From contig CAZHJK010000004.1 in assembly GCA_964533275.1 (NCBI GenBank), positions 1 to 64,000 on the forward strand: a stretch of DNA of 64,000 nt. Direction: 5' to 3'. Both the position numbers and the translations under genes were made by a program. Positions 9,056-16,414 of this stretch are shown here, piece by piece. The DNA is from CAZHJK01 sp964533275 (GTDB lineage Bacteria > Bacillota > Clostridia > Eubacteriales > Garciellaceae). The notes under the pieces are model-generated. The model worked only from the letters and a program-made list of their open reading frames with translations, ran no database searches and had not been told where the DNA came from. Each line of letters starts with the position of its first letter. The first letter of the stretch is position 1.

Positions 9056-9766
9056 ATGAAAAATATAAACTTATCTACTATGCAAAACCCAAAATCTATA
9101 CAATCTGAGGCCTATAGGACTTTAAGAACTAACCTACAATTCGCCAGTGCAGGGGGAGAATTAAAAACTATAGTTGTAACCAGTTCAGCTCCTGGTGAGG
9201 GAAAAAGTACAACTGCAACAAATCTAGCTGTTACCTTAGCTAATTCAGATAATAATGTGTTGTTAATGGATTGTGATTTAAGAAAGCCTTCACTTAATAG
9301 ATACATACTTTTATCCTCAAGGGAAGGACTGACAAATGTTCTTGCAGGAATGACTACACTGGATAATATAATTCAAGATACTGAAATCCCAAGACTTCAA
9401 GCCATTACTTCTGGTCCTATACCTCCAAATCCAGCGGAATTATTAAACTCACAGAAAATGAAGGATTTAATAGGTGAGCTAGAGGGCATGTATGATTATA
9501 TTATTATTGATAGCCCTCCGACTGTACCGGTAACAGACAGCACTATCCTTTCAACAATGGTTGACGGAGTTATTTTAGTTATATCATCAGGAGAAACTCC
9601 CATAGATATTGCACAAAAAGCTAAGGAGAACCTGGAAAAGGTTAATGCTAAAATACTTGGTGTGGTAATTAATAAAATTAAGATCAAGGGAGAGCATTAT
9701 CATTATTATAACTATGATATGGAGACTAAAAGAAATAACCTAAAGAAGAAAAGAAGAAGGAGATAA
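9056..9766 (+). CDS. BY-type protein tyrosine kinase (CpsD/CapB/YwqD)
   Basis: A cytosolic P-loop kinase that autophosphorylates on a C-terminal tyrosine cluster and controls exopolysaccharide export with its CpsC-type partner. Walker A (SAPGEGKST), Walker A' (LLMDCDLRKP) and Walker B (YIIIDSPP) are present, and the tail has the Tyr cluster in HYHYYNYD. The ATG at 9056 follows GGAGG at 9046-9050. A TTG at 9044 would lie just upstream of the ribosome site. The length of 236 aa is typical. Confidence 0.94.
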   Translation: MKNINLSTMQNPKSIQSEAYRTLRTNLQFASAGGELKTIVVTSSAPGEGKSTTATNLAVTLANSDNNVLLMDCDLRKPSLNRYILLSSREGLTNVLAGMTTLDNIIQDTEIPRLQAITSGPIPPNPAELLNSQKMKDLIGELEGMYDYIIIDSPPTVPVTDSTILSTMVDGVILVISSGETPIDIAQKAKENLEKVNAKILGVVINKIKIKGEHYHYYNYDMETKRNNLKKKRRRR

Positions 9767-9771
9767 TTTTC

Positions 9772-10584
9772 ATGTGGGATTTTCACAGTCATATACTACC
9801 TTTTATAGACGATGGGGCTAAGAATATAGAAGAATTTATAGAGATGTCTAAGATAGCAGCTAATGAAGGCATAACAAAAATGTTTGCAACACCCCATTAT
9901 ATTCCTAATGGAAATGAGATATCCAGGGAGGAACTTCTTAATCTTGTAGATAGGGCAAATGATTGTTTGAAGAAAGAAAACATTCCCCTAAAGATACTAC
10001 CGGCAATGGAAGTCTATGCTGATTGGGGAATATTAGAAGGTATAGATAAGGGTGAAATTTTAACATTAAATAAAAGTAGATATATATTAGTGGAATTACC
10101 AATGGTTGAAATACCTGATTATATAGAGGAATTATTCTTTGAATTAAAACTAAGGGACTTGACCCCTATCATCGCCCATCCTGAGCGAAATCTTCAAATC
10201 CAAGAAAAACCTAGAATATTAATGAAATGGGTAAAGAGGGGAGTATTAATTCAGATTAATACAGGTAGTTTAATGGGGTTATTTGGATCAAGAGCACAGA
10301 AAACGGCAAGATTCCTATTAAGAAACTGCCTGGTTCATATTTTAGGTACTGACGCCCATTCATCAAACCATCGCCCTCCAAGTATGAAAAAAGCCATAAA
10401 ACTAGTCAAAAGATTAAGGAATGAAAAACAGACTAAACTAATTCTAAAGGAATACCCCAGAAGAATATTTGAAAACCAGCCAATAAAAGCAATGGAAAAT
10501 ATAGATAAAGGATGTATAATCCGGAACTATTTACTTCAATTATCCATCGAAGCGCGGGGACGGTTCTCTTGCTTCCAAAAGTAA
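9772..10584 (+). CDS. PHP-family protein tyrosine phosphatase (CpsB/YwqE)
   Basis: A metal-dependent PHP-fold phosphatase that dephosphorylates the BY-kinase. The N-terminal metal motif DFHSHILPFIDDGA, the later HPERN and the C-terminal GTDAHS motifs are all visible. It is 5 nt from the kinase gene and clearly in the same operon. At 270 aa it is longer than the usual ~255, because the last 11 codons and the stop lie in a REP-like element (10549-10580) that reads through as EARGRFSCFQK. That tail is therefore acquired from the repeat rather than part of the PHP domain. Confidence 0.92.
   Translation: MWDFHSHILPFIDDGAKNIEEFIEMSKIAANEGITKMFATPHYIPNGNEISREELLNLVDRANDCLKKENIPLKILPAMEVYADWGILEGIDKGEILTLNKSRYILVELPMVEIPDYIEELFFELKLRDLTPIIAHPERNLQIQEKPRILMKWVKRGVLIQINTGSLMGLFGSRAQKTARFLLRNCLVHILGTDAHSSNHRPPSMKKAIKLVKRLRNEKQTKLILKEYPRRIFENQPIKAMENIDKGCIIRNYLLQLSIEARGRFSCFQK
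10549..10580 (+). repeat. REP-like element copy 2, overlapping the 3' end of cpsB
   Basis: Standard copy (GAAGCGCGGGGACGG followed by TTCTCTTGCTTCC). It lies inside the reading frame and supplies the protein's C-terminus. Confidence 0.85.
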
Positions 10585-10601
10585 AGCATAAGCAAAGCAA
10601 A

Positions 10602-10627
10602 TCACCCTGCACTTTCATGTAGGGTGA
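10602..10627 (+). terminator. Hairpin after the cps module
   Basis: The 10-bp stem TCACCCTGCA / TGTAGGGTGA (one G-T pair) has a 6-nt loop. The T-run after it is weak, so it may work together with the hairpin at 10684-10711. Confidence 0.5.
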
Positions 10628-10683
10628 CTGGGTGTTTTCACACTGTATTAACAAATGCATTAAGGACAGAAGTAATTGAGAGG

Positions 10684-10711
10684 AAGGCTTGTAATTAAGA
10701 TTACAAGCCTT
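10684..10711. terminator. Bidirectional terminator between convergent genes
   Basis: A perfect 12-bp stem (10684-10695 and 10700-10711) with a 4-nt loop lies between the rightward cps module and a leftward small gene, ending next to that gene's last codons. Confidence 0.75.
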
Positions 10712-10895
10712 AATTTAAGTTCATTAGTAGAATCAGAAGACCTGTAAATATAGGTATTATGATAATAAAGCTTAGTAATAGCAGACTGATTTTTTCTGGC
10801 GCTTTTAATATATCGGCACCTTCATAGTAACCATTTAGTTTTTTTCTTCTTTTTAGCTTGTTAATAGCGGATTTTAGATATTTTAGTTCATCCAT
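10710..10895 (-). CDS. Single-pass small membrane protein (61 aa), unknown
   Basis: A charged N-terminal half (residues 1-32, rich in Lys) is followed by one strong membrane segment (about 36-58, LLLLSFIIIIPIFTGLLILL). GGAGG lies about 12 nt upstream of the ATG, slightly far. No family is recognised. It is leftward, alone, and converges with the cps module. Confidence 0.5.
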   Translation of the reverse strand: MDELKYLKSAINKLKRRKKLNGYYEGADILKAPEKISLLLLSFIIIIPIFTGLLILLMNLN

Positions 10896-11103
10896 AGCTG
10901 CATATAACCTCCATTTATGTCATTACTAATATTATCGGTAGTTATTAGAAAAAATTTACCCGACTATATCTAATAATAAGAAAATAAGAAAATTAAAGTA
11001 AAAAGATACCACTTAGTTCTTTTATGTCTATTTATGTAATGTAGAGGTTTATGAGTTATTTTATACAACCTTTACATATTATTTAGAAAGGGAAGGTGGT
11101 TTA

Positions 11104-12012
11104 ATGGGATATATTATTGATATTAGTCATCATCAAAATCCAGCTAAGATTGACTATGATGTTTTAAGCAAGGAAGTTGACCATGTTATTATTCGCACCC
11201 AATATGGTTCTAGGACAATAGACCGACATTATAAAACCCACCATAGGGAGTTTAAGAAAAGAGGGGTTCCTACATCAGCTTATGCATGGGTGCGGGGAGT
11301 AAGTGTATCTGATATGAAAAAGGAAGCAAGTGACTTTTACAAGCGTACTAAGGAGTTTCATCCAGAATATTGGTTTTTAGATGTGGAAGAAAAGTCTATG
11401 TCTAACATGAGAGCTGGGATTTCAGCCTATGTAAAGAGATTACGAGAGCTAGGGGTAAAGAGGATAGGCATCTATGTAGGACATCACCTTTATAAATCCT
11501 TTAACCTAAACTTAGCTGAAGCTGATGCGGTGTGGATACCCCACTATGGGAAAAATACTGGGAAGGTAGATAGTAAACCGTCTTACCCCTGTGACCTCCA
11601 TCAATATACCTCCAAGGGACGATTAAAGGGGTATAGTGGGAACTTGGACCTAAATAGAATAATAGGAAATTTTAAATTTCTAGAGGAAGATAAGGATAGT
11701 TATAGCTATACCGTACAACCGGGAGATACATTATGGGGAATATCTAAAAAATTTGGCATTAGTATCGATGATTTGGTCCATTGGAATGATATCAAGGATA
11801 GGAATCTTATTTTGGTAGGGCAGGTGCTAAGACTGAAAATGTCTGATGATGCACCTAATAGTAAAACCATATATATAGTAAAGAGAGGGGATACCCTAAG
11901 TGAGATTGCCTTAAGATATGGTGTAAAGGTGGAGGATATTGTAAGGGCTAATAATATAAAGAACCCCGATAGGATTTATGTGGGAGATAAGTTATTTATA
12001 CCGGATATTTAA
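11104..12012 (+). CDS. GH25 (Chalaropsis-type) lysozyme with two C-terminal LysM domains
   Basis: A muramidase that cleaves the N-acetylmuramic acid to N-acetylglucosamine bond in peptidoglycan. The GH25 domain spans about residues 1-190 with the N-terminal DISHHQ motif (Asp6) and the D-x-E pair in FLDVEEK. LysM domains at about 200-245 and 254-300 each contain the GDTL motif. There is no signal peptide, so release would need lysis, a mother-cell route or a non-classical path, as in phage endolysins or spore enzymes. GGAAGG precedes the ATG by 6-7 nt. It is monocistronic. Confidence 0.93.
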   Translation: MGYIIDISHHQNPAKIDYDVLSKEVDHVIIRTQYGSRTIDRHYKTHHREFKKRGVPTSAYAWVRGVSVSDMKKEASDFYKRTKEFHPEYWFLDVEEKSMSNMRAGISAYVKRLRELGVKRIGIYVGHHLYKSFNLNLAEADAVWIPHYGKNTGKVDSKPSYPCDLHQYTSKGRLKGYSGNLDLNRIIGNFKFLEEDKDSYSYTVQPGDTLWGISKKFGISIDDLVHWNDIKDRNLILVGQVLRLKMSDDAPNSKTIYIVKRGDTLSEIALRYGVKVEDIVRANNIKNPDRIYVGDKLFIPDI

Positions 12013-12144
12013 GGTATATCTTTAAAGGTAATTCCATTCTTGTAAAATATAATAACGATGTTAAAAGTCTAGTTTATAATCATATTGAACAGCTCAGTTA
12101 TTTAATGATAAAATGGTAATATAGTCTATTCGGAGGTGTAAATC

Positions 12145-12210
12145 ATGGAAGCGCGGGGACGGTTCTCTTGCTTCCAAAAATTAGGAGAAAGCTTTATAGG
12201 TAAAAGATAG
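12145..12210 (+). pseudogene. 21-codon frame: ribosome site and ATG abutting a REP element
   Basis: GGAGGT at 12132-12137 is followed after 7 nt by ATG. From the next codon the sequence is REP-like element (reads EARGRFSCFQK) and stops at 12210. The intact translation start suggests the repeat landed at the head of a gene whose body is gone. It could also be chance. Confidence 0.35.
12147..12180 (+). repeat. REP-like element copy 3
   Basis: Standard copy, directly after a start codon (12145-12147). Confidence 0.85.
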
Positions 12211-12293
12211 AAGCAAAGCGGAGGGAAATTCTTCAAAAGTTATTTTAATGATATAATGTAGCTAATAAGAATACAATACGGAGGTTAAGTGAA

Positions 12294-12362
12294 TTGGATG
12301 ATAAATTATTTGAATTAATGGGGAAAATGAATAGTGAAATGAACAGATACCCCATGGCTTAG
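12294..12362 (+). pseudogene. Truncated paralogue of the coiled-coil genes at 13358 and 41204
   Basis: A TTG start 8 nt after GGAGGT opens LDDKLFELMGKMNSEM and stops after 22 codons. This matches the first 16-17 residues of the 41204 protein (MDEKIFELLEQMYSEMQ) and the start of the 13358 protein. The promoter-like ATGATATAAT sequence upstream (12248-12257) is also shared with both. The rest of the gene has been lost. Confidence 0.6.
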
Positions 12363-12382
12363 AGATAGGTTGAAGGGTTTTT

Positions 12383-12412
12383 TTGTAGATAGATGGAAAT
12401 ATATGGTATGAT
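12383..12412 (+). promoter_or_regulatory. Candidate promoter of the toxin-antitoxin pair
   Basis: TTGTAG (12383-12388) and TATGAT (12407-12412) are 18 nt apart, and the -10 lies 22 bp before the antitoxin ATG. Confidence 0.4.
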
Positions 12413-12434
12413 ATAAATAAAGGGGTTATATTAA

Positions 12435-12734
12435 ATGAATGTTCATTTGGGTGATAAAGTCATAAAAGAAGTTCAACTTATAGCTGATAAATATCCTATC
12501 AAAAAAATAATACTCTTTGGTTCCCGTGCAAGGGGAGACCATTCTTACACTAGTGATATAGATATTGCAGTTTGTAATTTTCCTCATTTCAATAATAGGG
12601 GTAAGTTTGTCAGTGAGATTGAAGATTTAGATACATTATTAAAGATTGACATCGTATTCTTTGACGAGATATCAAATAAAAAATTAATATCTAATATTAA
12701 GGAAGAAGGTGTTATTATATATGAGCGATTATAA
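12435..12734 (+). CDS. mntA: MntA-type minimal nucleotidyltransferase antitoxin
   Basis: A 99-aa minimal nucleotidyltransferase with the signature GSRARGD (29-35) and the metal-binding D-I-D (41-43). In characterised MntA-HepT systems this enzyme silences the HEPN ribonuclease by adding AMP to a tyrosine of its RX4HXY motif. Its 3' end overlaps the HEPN gene by 14 nt. This HEPN/MNT order and overlap are typical. The gene symbol rests on motif and context, not on a characterised orthologue. Confidence 0.88.
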   Translation: MNVHLGDKVIKEVQLIADKYPIKKIILFGSRARGDHSYTSDIDIAVCNFPHFNNRGKFVSEIEDLDTLLKIDIVFFDEISNKKLISNIKEEGVIIYERL

Positions 12735-13119
12735 GCAAAAATTCGAGAATTATAAGAATGCACTTAATAGATTACATGACGGTGTAGATAGATATGAGTA
12801 TAATGATGATCTATTAAGGGATGGTTTAATACAACGATTTGAATTTACATTTGAACTTGCATGGAAAACACTTAAAGAAATATTTGACGATGAAGGACTT
12901 GTGGGACTTAATTCACCTAAAAGCGTTTTACGGGAAGCATTTTCTGCGAGATTTATTGTTGATGAAGAATTATGGCTTTCAATGTTAAAGGATAGAAATT
13001 CTACCACTCATATTTATAATGAGGAAATCGCTAAAAAAATATGTTTGAATATTGAAGAGAAATATGTAAAAGAATTTAATAATTTAATGTTGGAAATACA
13101 AAAAAGAAAGTTTGACTAA
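12721..13119 (+). CDS. hepT: HepT-type HEPN toxin (HI0074-like nucleotidyltransferase partner)
   Basis: A helical HEPN-domain protein of 132 aa, from the ATG at 12721 (a GTG at 12709 is less likely). The RX4HXY motif is exact: R92-N-S-T-T-H97-I-Y99. In this family Arg and His form the RNase site and the Tyr is the AMPylation target of MntA. Earlier annotation of such proteins was 'nucleotidyltransferase substrate binding'. A terminator follows at 13148-13177. Confidence 0.87.
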   Translation: MSDYKQKFENYKNALNRLHDGVDRYEYNDDLLRDGLIQRFEFTFELAWKTLKEIFDDEGLVGLNSPKSVLREAFSARFIVDEELWLSMLKDRNSTTHIYNEEIAKKICLNIEEKYVKEFNNLMLEIQKRKFD

Positions 13120-13147
13120 AGGAATAATTAAATATACTAAAATGGAT

Positions 13148-13177
13148 GGACTACAACTGAATTGTAGCCCATTTTTT
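13148..13177 (+). terminator. Terminator of the toxin-antitoxin pair
   Basis: The arms GGACTACAA and TTGTAGCCC (one mismatch) enclose a 5-nt loop and are followed by seven T residues. A very similar hairpin occurs at 30381-30416. Confidence 0.75.
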
Positions 13178-13313
13178 TAAATCATTTCTATGAGAGACTT
13201 ATTCGTAATTGGAAAATGACTTAGTTATCTAATATAGAGGGAGAAGCTATAGTACAGACTGGAGAATATACTTATGTATACAGATTCGATTAAGTTTATA
13301 TAAAAAAATATGA

Positions 13314-13319
13314 TATAAT
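13314..13319 (+). promoter_or_regulatory. Extended -10 element (ATGATATAAT) of the coiled-coil gene
   Basis: The same ATGATATAAT sequence precedes the truncated paralogue (12248-12257) and the paralogue at 41204 (-10 at 41173-41178). No good -35 is present in any copy. Confidence 0.45.
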
Positions 13320-13357
13320 ATTAATAGTGTGAAGAACGGAAATAAGGGGGAGTTTTC

Positions 13358-13711
13358 ATGGAGGATAAGGTTTTTGATCTATTGGAAAGGTTATATGTTG
13401 ATGTACAGGATATGAAGACTGATATGCAGAGTATGAAGACCGGTATGCGGGATATGAAGACTGGTATGCAGGATATGAAGACTGATATGCAGGATATGAA
13501 AACTGATATGCAGAATATGAAGGATACTATGGCTACGAAGCAGGATTTAGCTAGATTGGAAAATAAGATGGACATAAATCATAAAGCCCTATATGATGGA
13601 TATAAACAAAGTATTGAAGGTATTCAAGAAATAAAATATGAATTAAATAAATTAACGGATAGAGTAGAAAATCAAGAAATACAATTACAGGTTATAAAAA
13701 CAGCAAAATAA
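13358..13711 (+). CDS. Heptad-repeat coiled-coil protein (117 aa)
   Basis: The N-terminal MEDKVFDLLERL is followed by about five near-identical 7-residue units of the type DMKTDMQ (residues 16-56), then a helical tail with TKQDLARLENKMD and KALYDGYKQS. The whole protein should form a long coiled coil. A paralogue at 41204 has the same ends but lacks the DMKTDMQ repeats, so the repeat block is an expansion within this copy. AGGGGGAG precedes the ATG. The function is unknown. No membrane or secretion signal is seen. Confidence 0.75.
   Translation: MEDKVFDLLERLYVDVQDMKTDMQSMKTGMRDMKTGMQDMKTDMQDMKTDMQNMKDTMATKQDLARLENKMDINHKALYDGYKQSIEGIQEIKYELNKLTDRVENQEIQLQVIKTAK
13403..13525 (+). repeat. 21-bp tandem repeat encoding heptads
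   Basis: Five full 21-bp units plus a partial one, each coding one heptad (variants of ATGCAGGATATGAAGACTGAT). They differ by one to three substitutions, consistent with slippage expansion under selection for the heptad. Confidence 0.85.
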
Positions 13712-13727
13712 GCAAATCAATACTTCT

Positions 13728-13760
13728 AAAAACCCCTTGGAATTCACCAAGGGGTTTTTA
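13728..13760 (+). terminator. Terminator after the coiled-coil gene
   Basis: The arms AAAACCCCTTGG and CCAAGGGGTTTTT with a 6-nt loop form a textbook intrinsic terminator 15-20 bp after the stop. Confidence 0.9.
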
Positions 13761-13866
13761 AGTAGGAATCTAAATATATTTGTGTATGGTTGGGGTCTAA
13801 GTGTTATAATACAAATGTTATTTAAAGAAGTTAGTATGAAAATTATAGATGTTAGGAGTAAGTTAT

Positions 13867-14643
13867 ATGGAAGCATATATAGGTAAATTAATGAAGGTAT
13901 TAAAATTATCGGGTCAGATTATATTGGAAAATGGGGGAGAAACCTATCGTGCGGAGGAAACTATTCAGTACATAGGAAATTCTTTAGGGGTAAAGGAAAT
14001 AGACTCTTTAGCCACACCTACTGGTATTTATATAACCATATCCCTAGATGGGATAGATAACCATACTGTAATAAAACGGATAAAAAAGAGAACAATTCAT
14101 TTAGAAAAGCTTTATGAAGTAAATAATCTGTCCCGTCAAATAAGCGAGAATAGCATTAGCCTAGAAGAAGCTGAGGAAAGATTAGAGATGATTATAAATT
14201 CATCTAATAGTAATAGTCCTCTTGGACTATTATATGGGGCTTTAACTACCGCTTTTTTCACTATACTTTTCGGTGGGAGGATTTTCGATTTTATCATTTC
14301 TTTTTTCATTGGTTTTTTGGTTACCCTAATTAATAGGAAATTCCAATCCATTCACTCCTATCATTTTGTCTCAAATTTAGTGATTGGTATTGTAGTTGCA
14401 TCAATAGCTATTTCAAGCGCATTTTTAACAGGTCTGGGGAATTATAAACTTATAATATTAGGAAGTATGATGCCGCAGCTTCCTGGGCTTGCCATGACAA
14501 ATGCCATAAGGGATACCATAAGGGGAGATTTGGTATCAGGGGTTACGAGGACTGCTGAGGCTATATTAATTTCAGCCTCCCTAGCTGTTGGTTCAGGGGT
14601 AATATTATCCATTGCCTATAGTATGAGCTTAGTATCTATATAG
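13867..14643 (+). CDS. Threonine/serine exporter ThrE, N-terminal half (DUF1212)
   Basis: This is one half of a two-gene ThrE-type amino-acid exporter. Residues 1-110 form the cytosolic DUF1212 region (GETYRAEETI, with ATPTGIYITI), followed by about five membrane segments. TAGGAG at 13852-13857 selects the ATG at 13867 over an in-frame ATG at 13849. The partner gene begins 18 nt after this stop. The substrate assignment is from the family only. Confidence 0.88.
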   Translation: MEAYIGKLMKVLKLSGQIILENGGETYRAEETIQYIGNSLGVKEIDSLATPTGIYITISLDGIDNHTVIKRIKKRTIHLEKLYEVNNLSRQISENSISLEEAEERLEMIINSSNSNSPLGLLYGALTTAFFTILFGGRIFDFIISFFIGFLVTLINRKFQSIHSYHFVSNLVIGIVVASIAISSAFLTGLGNYKLIILGSMMPQLPGLAMTNAIRDTIRGDLVSGVTRTAEAILISASLAVGSGVILSIAYSMSLVSI

Positions 14644-14661
14644 TGAAAAGGTGGAAAGAAA

Positions 14662-15096
14662 ATGTTTAAAGAGATATTAATTAGTATGACATATTGTTTT
14701 ATTGCCTCTTGGTTTTTTGCATGTATTATGCATGCACCAAGAAAAGCTCTATTGCCCTCAGCCTTTGCTGCTTCTATGGGGTATATGGTATTTTTTGTTT
14801 TTATTGAATTAAATGAGCCTAGGCTGGGTTATTTCTTTGGAACCTTATTAGTAGCAACATTTGGGGAATTTTTTGCAAAAAGATTAAAGATGCTATCTAC
14901 CATATTTATTTTTCCGGGAGTAATTCCCATCGTTCCAGGCTTTGATCTATATCAAACCCTTAGTGCCTTAGTATTGGGGGATTTTAATAATGCCTTAGTA
15001 ACGGGAGCAAATGCTATTTTAAACATTGGTGCCATGTCCATCGCCATAGCTATAGTAGGCTTTATAAGGAAGCGCGGGGACGGGCAGACTGTGTGA
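14662..15096 (+). CDS. Threonine/serine exporter ThrE, C-terminal half (DUF3815)
   Basis: A membrane protein with about four to five helices that completes the ThrE transporter with the preceding gene. GFDLYQTLSALVLGD and GANAILNIGAMSIAIA are typical of DUF3815. GGTGG precedes the ATG. The last residues (RKRGDGQTV) come from a truncated REP-like element starting at 15068, so the original C-terminus was replaced. At 144 aa the length is still close to normal. Confidence 0.87.
   Translation: MFKEILISMTYCFIASWFFACIMHAPRKALLPSAFAASMGYMVFFVFIELNEPRLGYFFGTLLVATFGEFFAKRLKMLSTIFIFPGVIPIVPGFDLYQTLSALVLGDFNNALVTGANAILNIGAMSIAIAIVGFIRKRGDGQTV
15068..15084 (+). repeat. REP-like element copy 4 (left half only), inside thrE 3' end
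   Basis: Only the left arm and core start (GGAAGCGCGGGGACGGG) are kept. The following GCAGACTGTGTGAAAAACAG is a different sequence, as if a longer hairpin variant was truncated. Confidence 0.7.
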
Positions 15097-15193
15097 AAAA
15101 CAGACCTTTTACCTAATGTTAAAATAATGATTAGATTTTTATGGTAAGTTCATAATATTGATATAAAACAAATTAACCTATAAAAAACTGCAA

Positions 15194-15245
15194 TTTATTT
15201 CAATAAAATCATATTATTGAAATAAAGGCATTTGTGTAGTATAAT
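15194..15245 (+). promoter_or_regulatory. fic promoter with an overlapping palindromic operator
   Basis: A -35 TTGAAA (15217-15222) and -10 TATAAT (15240-15245) are 17 nt apart. A perfect 12-bp inverted repeat (15194-15205 and 15215-15226, 9-nt spacer) has its right arm on the -35. A repressor bound there would block the promoter. The Fic protein itself carries a C-terminal winged helix and could be that repressor. Confidence 0.7.
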
Positions 15246-15270
15246 TTAGCTTAAAGGGAAGGTGGATGTT

Positions 15271-16344
15271 ATGAACAAACCATTTAATCCGGAATTCTTA
15301 CCTATTAAATTGGAGGATAAGAATATAATTAAAATACTTAGGTTGGAAGCTGAAGCAAGGGCAAAGGTGGAAAAGTTTAATTCTATTCTGGAGAGATCTA
15401 TAATTAAAAATGAATTATTAATGTTGTTTTCATTTCAAGAGTCTCTTCAATCGACGAAAATAGAAGGAACTCAGGCAAGCCTTAGTGAGGTAGTGGAAGC
15501 AGAGGTAACAGGAATTAAAAATAAAGACATTATAGAGGTTTTAAATTATGTAGAGGCATTATACAAAGCAGAGGATTTATTAAAGGCAAATCCCATCTCC
15601 ACTAGAATGTTCCTTCAATTGCATAAAATCATCTTAAAGGATAGCAGGGGTGAAAGCAGAAGCCCAGGTGAATATAGAAAAATACAAAATTTTATTGGAC
15701 CTACAGCTAAGATCGAGGATGCTTCATATATTCCACCTGAGCCACAACTAATAAACCAATACATGGGTAATCTAGAGAGGTATATAAATGATGAATTTGA
15801 AGATTCCTTTGGACCTTTATCTAGGATTGCTATTATTCATGGACAATTTGAAACTATACATCCCTTTCTAGATGGAAATGGTAGATTAGGCAGAATACTA
15901 ATTATTATATATCTTTTAGAAAAAAAGATTATCTCAAGTCCATCATTTTTCGTAAGTGAGGAATTAGAGAAGAACAAATTTAAATATTATGCATTACTAA
16001 ACGGATTAAGATTAGAAAAACCAAGATGGCAGGAATGGGTAGAATTCTTTTTGAATTGTGCAATAAAACAAGCAGAAAAATATATAGAAAAGTTGGTGAC
16101 TATTGAAGCGTTATATGATAGTCTGAATGAGTTTGCTAAAAATAAAAGAGTTAGTAACGATGCTGTTTTATTTATATTCAATAGACCAGCCTTTAGTATT
16201 AAGCTAATGGAAAAGGAATTGGGAATAAGCTATAACACTGCTAGTAGATATACTCACATACTTGCTGAGTCAGGAAAGATATATGGCGATGATAAAAAGA
16301 GAAACAAAATCTATAGATTTTATGACCTAATAGATGTATTGTAA
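15271..16344 (+). CDS. Fic-domain protein AMPylator with C-terminal winged helix
   Basis: Fic enzymes transfer AMP (or another nucleotide moiety) from NTPs to hydroxyls of target proteins. The catalytic loop HPFLDGNGRLGR (197-208) is intact. An N-terminal inhibitory helix with S-T-K-I-E-G (61-66) fits the [ST]xxxE[GN] motif, making this a class II, self-inhibited Fic. Residues about 300-357 look like a winged helix-turn-helix (KLMEKELGISYNTASRYTHIL). The ATG at 15271 follows GGAAGGTGG. The preceding palindrome at the promoter suggests autoregulation. The target protein is unknown. Confidence 0.9.
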   Translation: MNKPFNPEFLPIKLEDKNIIKILRLEAEARAKVEKFNSILERSIIKNELLMLFSFQESLQSTKIEGTQASLSEVVEAEVTGIKNKDIIEVLNYVEALYKAEDLLKANPISTRMFLQLHKIILKDSRGESRSPGEYRKIQNFIGPTAKIEDASYIPPEPQLINQYMGNLERYINDEFEDSFGPLSRIAIIHGQFETIHPFLDGNGRLGRILIIIYLLEKKIISSPSFFVSEELEKNKFKYYALLNGLRLEKPRWQEWVEFFLNCAIKQAEKYIEKLVTIEALYDSLNEFAKNKRVSNDAVLFIFNRPAFSIKLMEKELGISYNTASRYTHILAESGKIYGDDKKRNKIYRFYDLIDVL

Positions 16345-16346
16345 AG

Positions 16347-16411
16347 GAAGCGCGGGGACGGTTCGGGACCAGTGAAAAACTGGTCTCGAACCGTCCCTCT
16401 GCTTCTTTTTT
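16347..16411. repeat. Long palindromic REP-like element acting as shared terminator (copy 5)
   Basis: A 27-bp near-perfect stem (arms about 16347-16373 and 16379-16405) has a short GAAAA loop and is followed by TTTTTT. The outer parts equal the REP arms; the inner GGGACCAGT/ACTGGTCTC part is an extension not seen in the short copies. It sits between convergent fic and sulfatase genes. Confidence 0.85.
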
Positions 16412-16414
16412 AGC

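Noticed and set aside
13321..13575. 84-aa minus-strand frame with Cys/Ile/Phe repeats
   Set aside because: It is the mirror image of the 21-bp heptad repeats of the coiled-coil gene.
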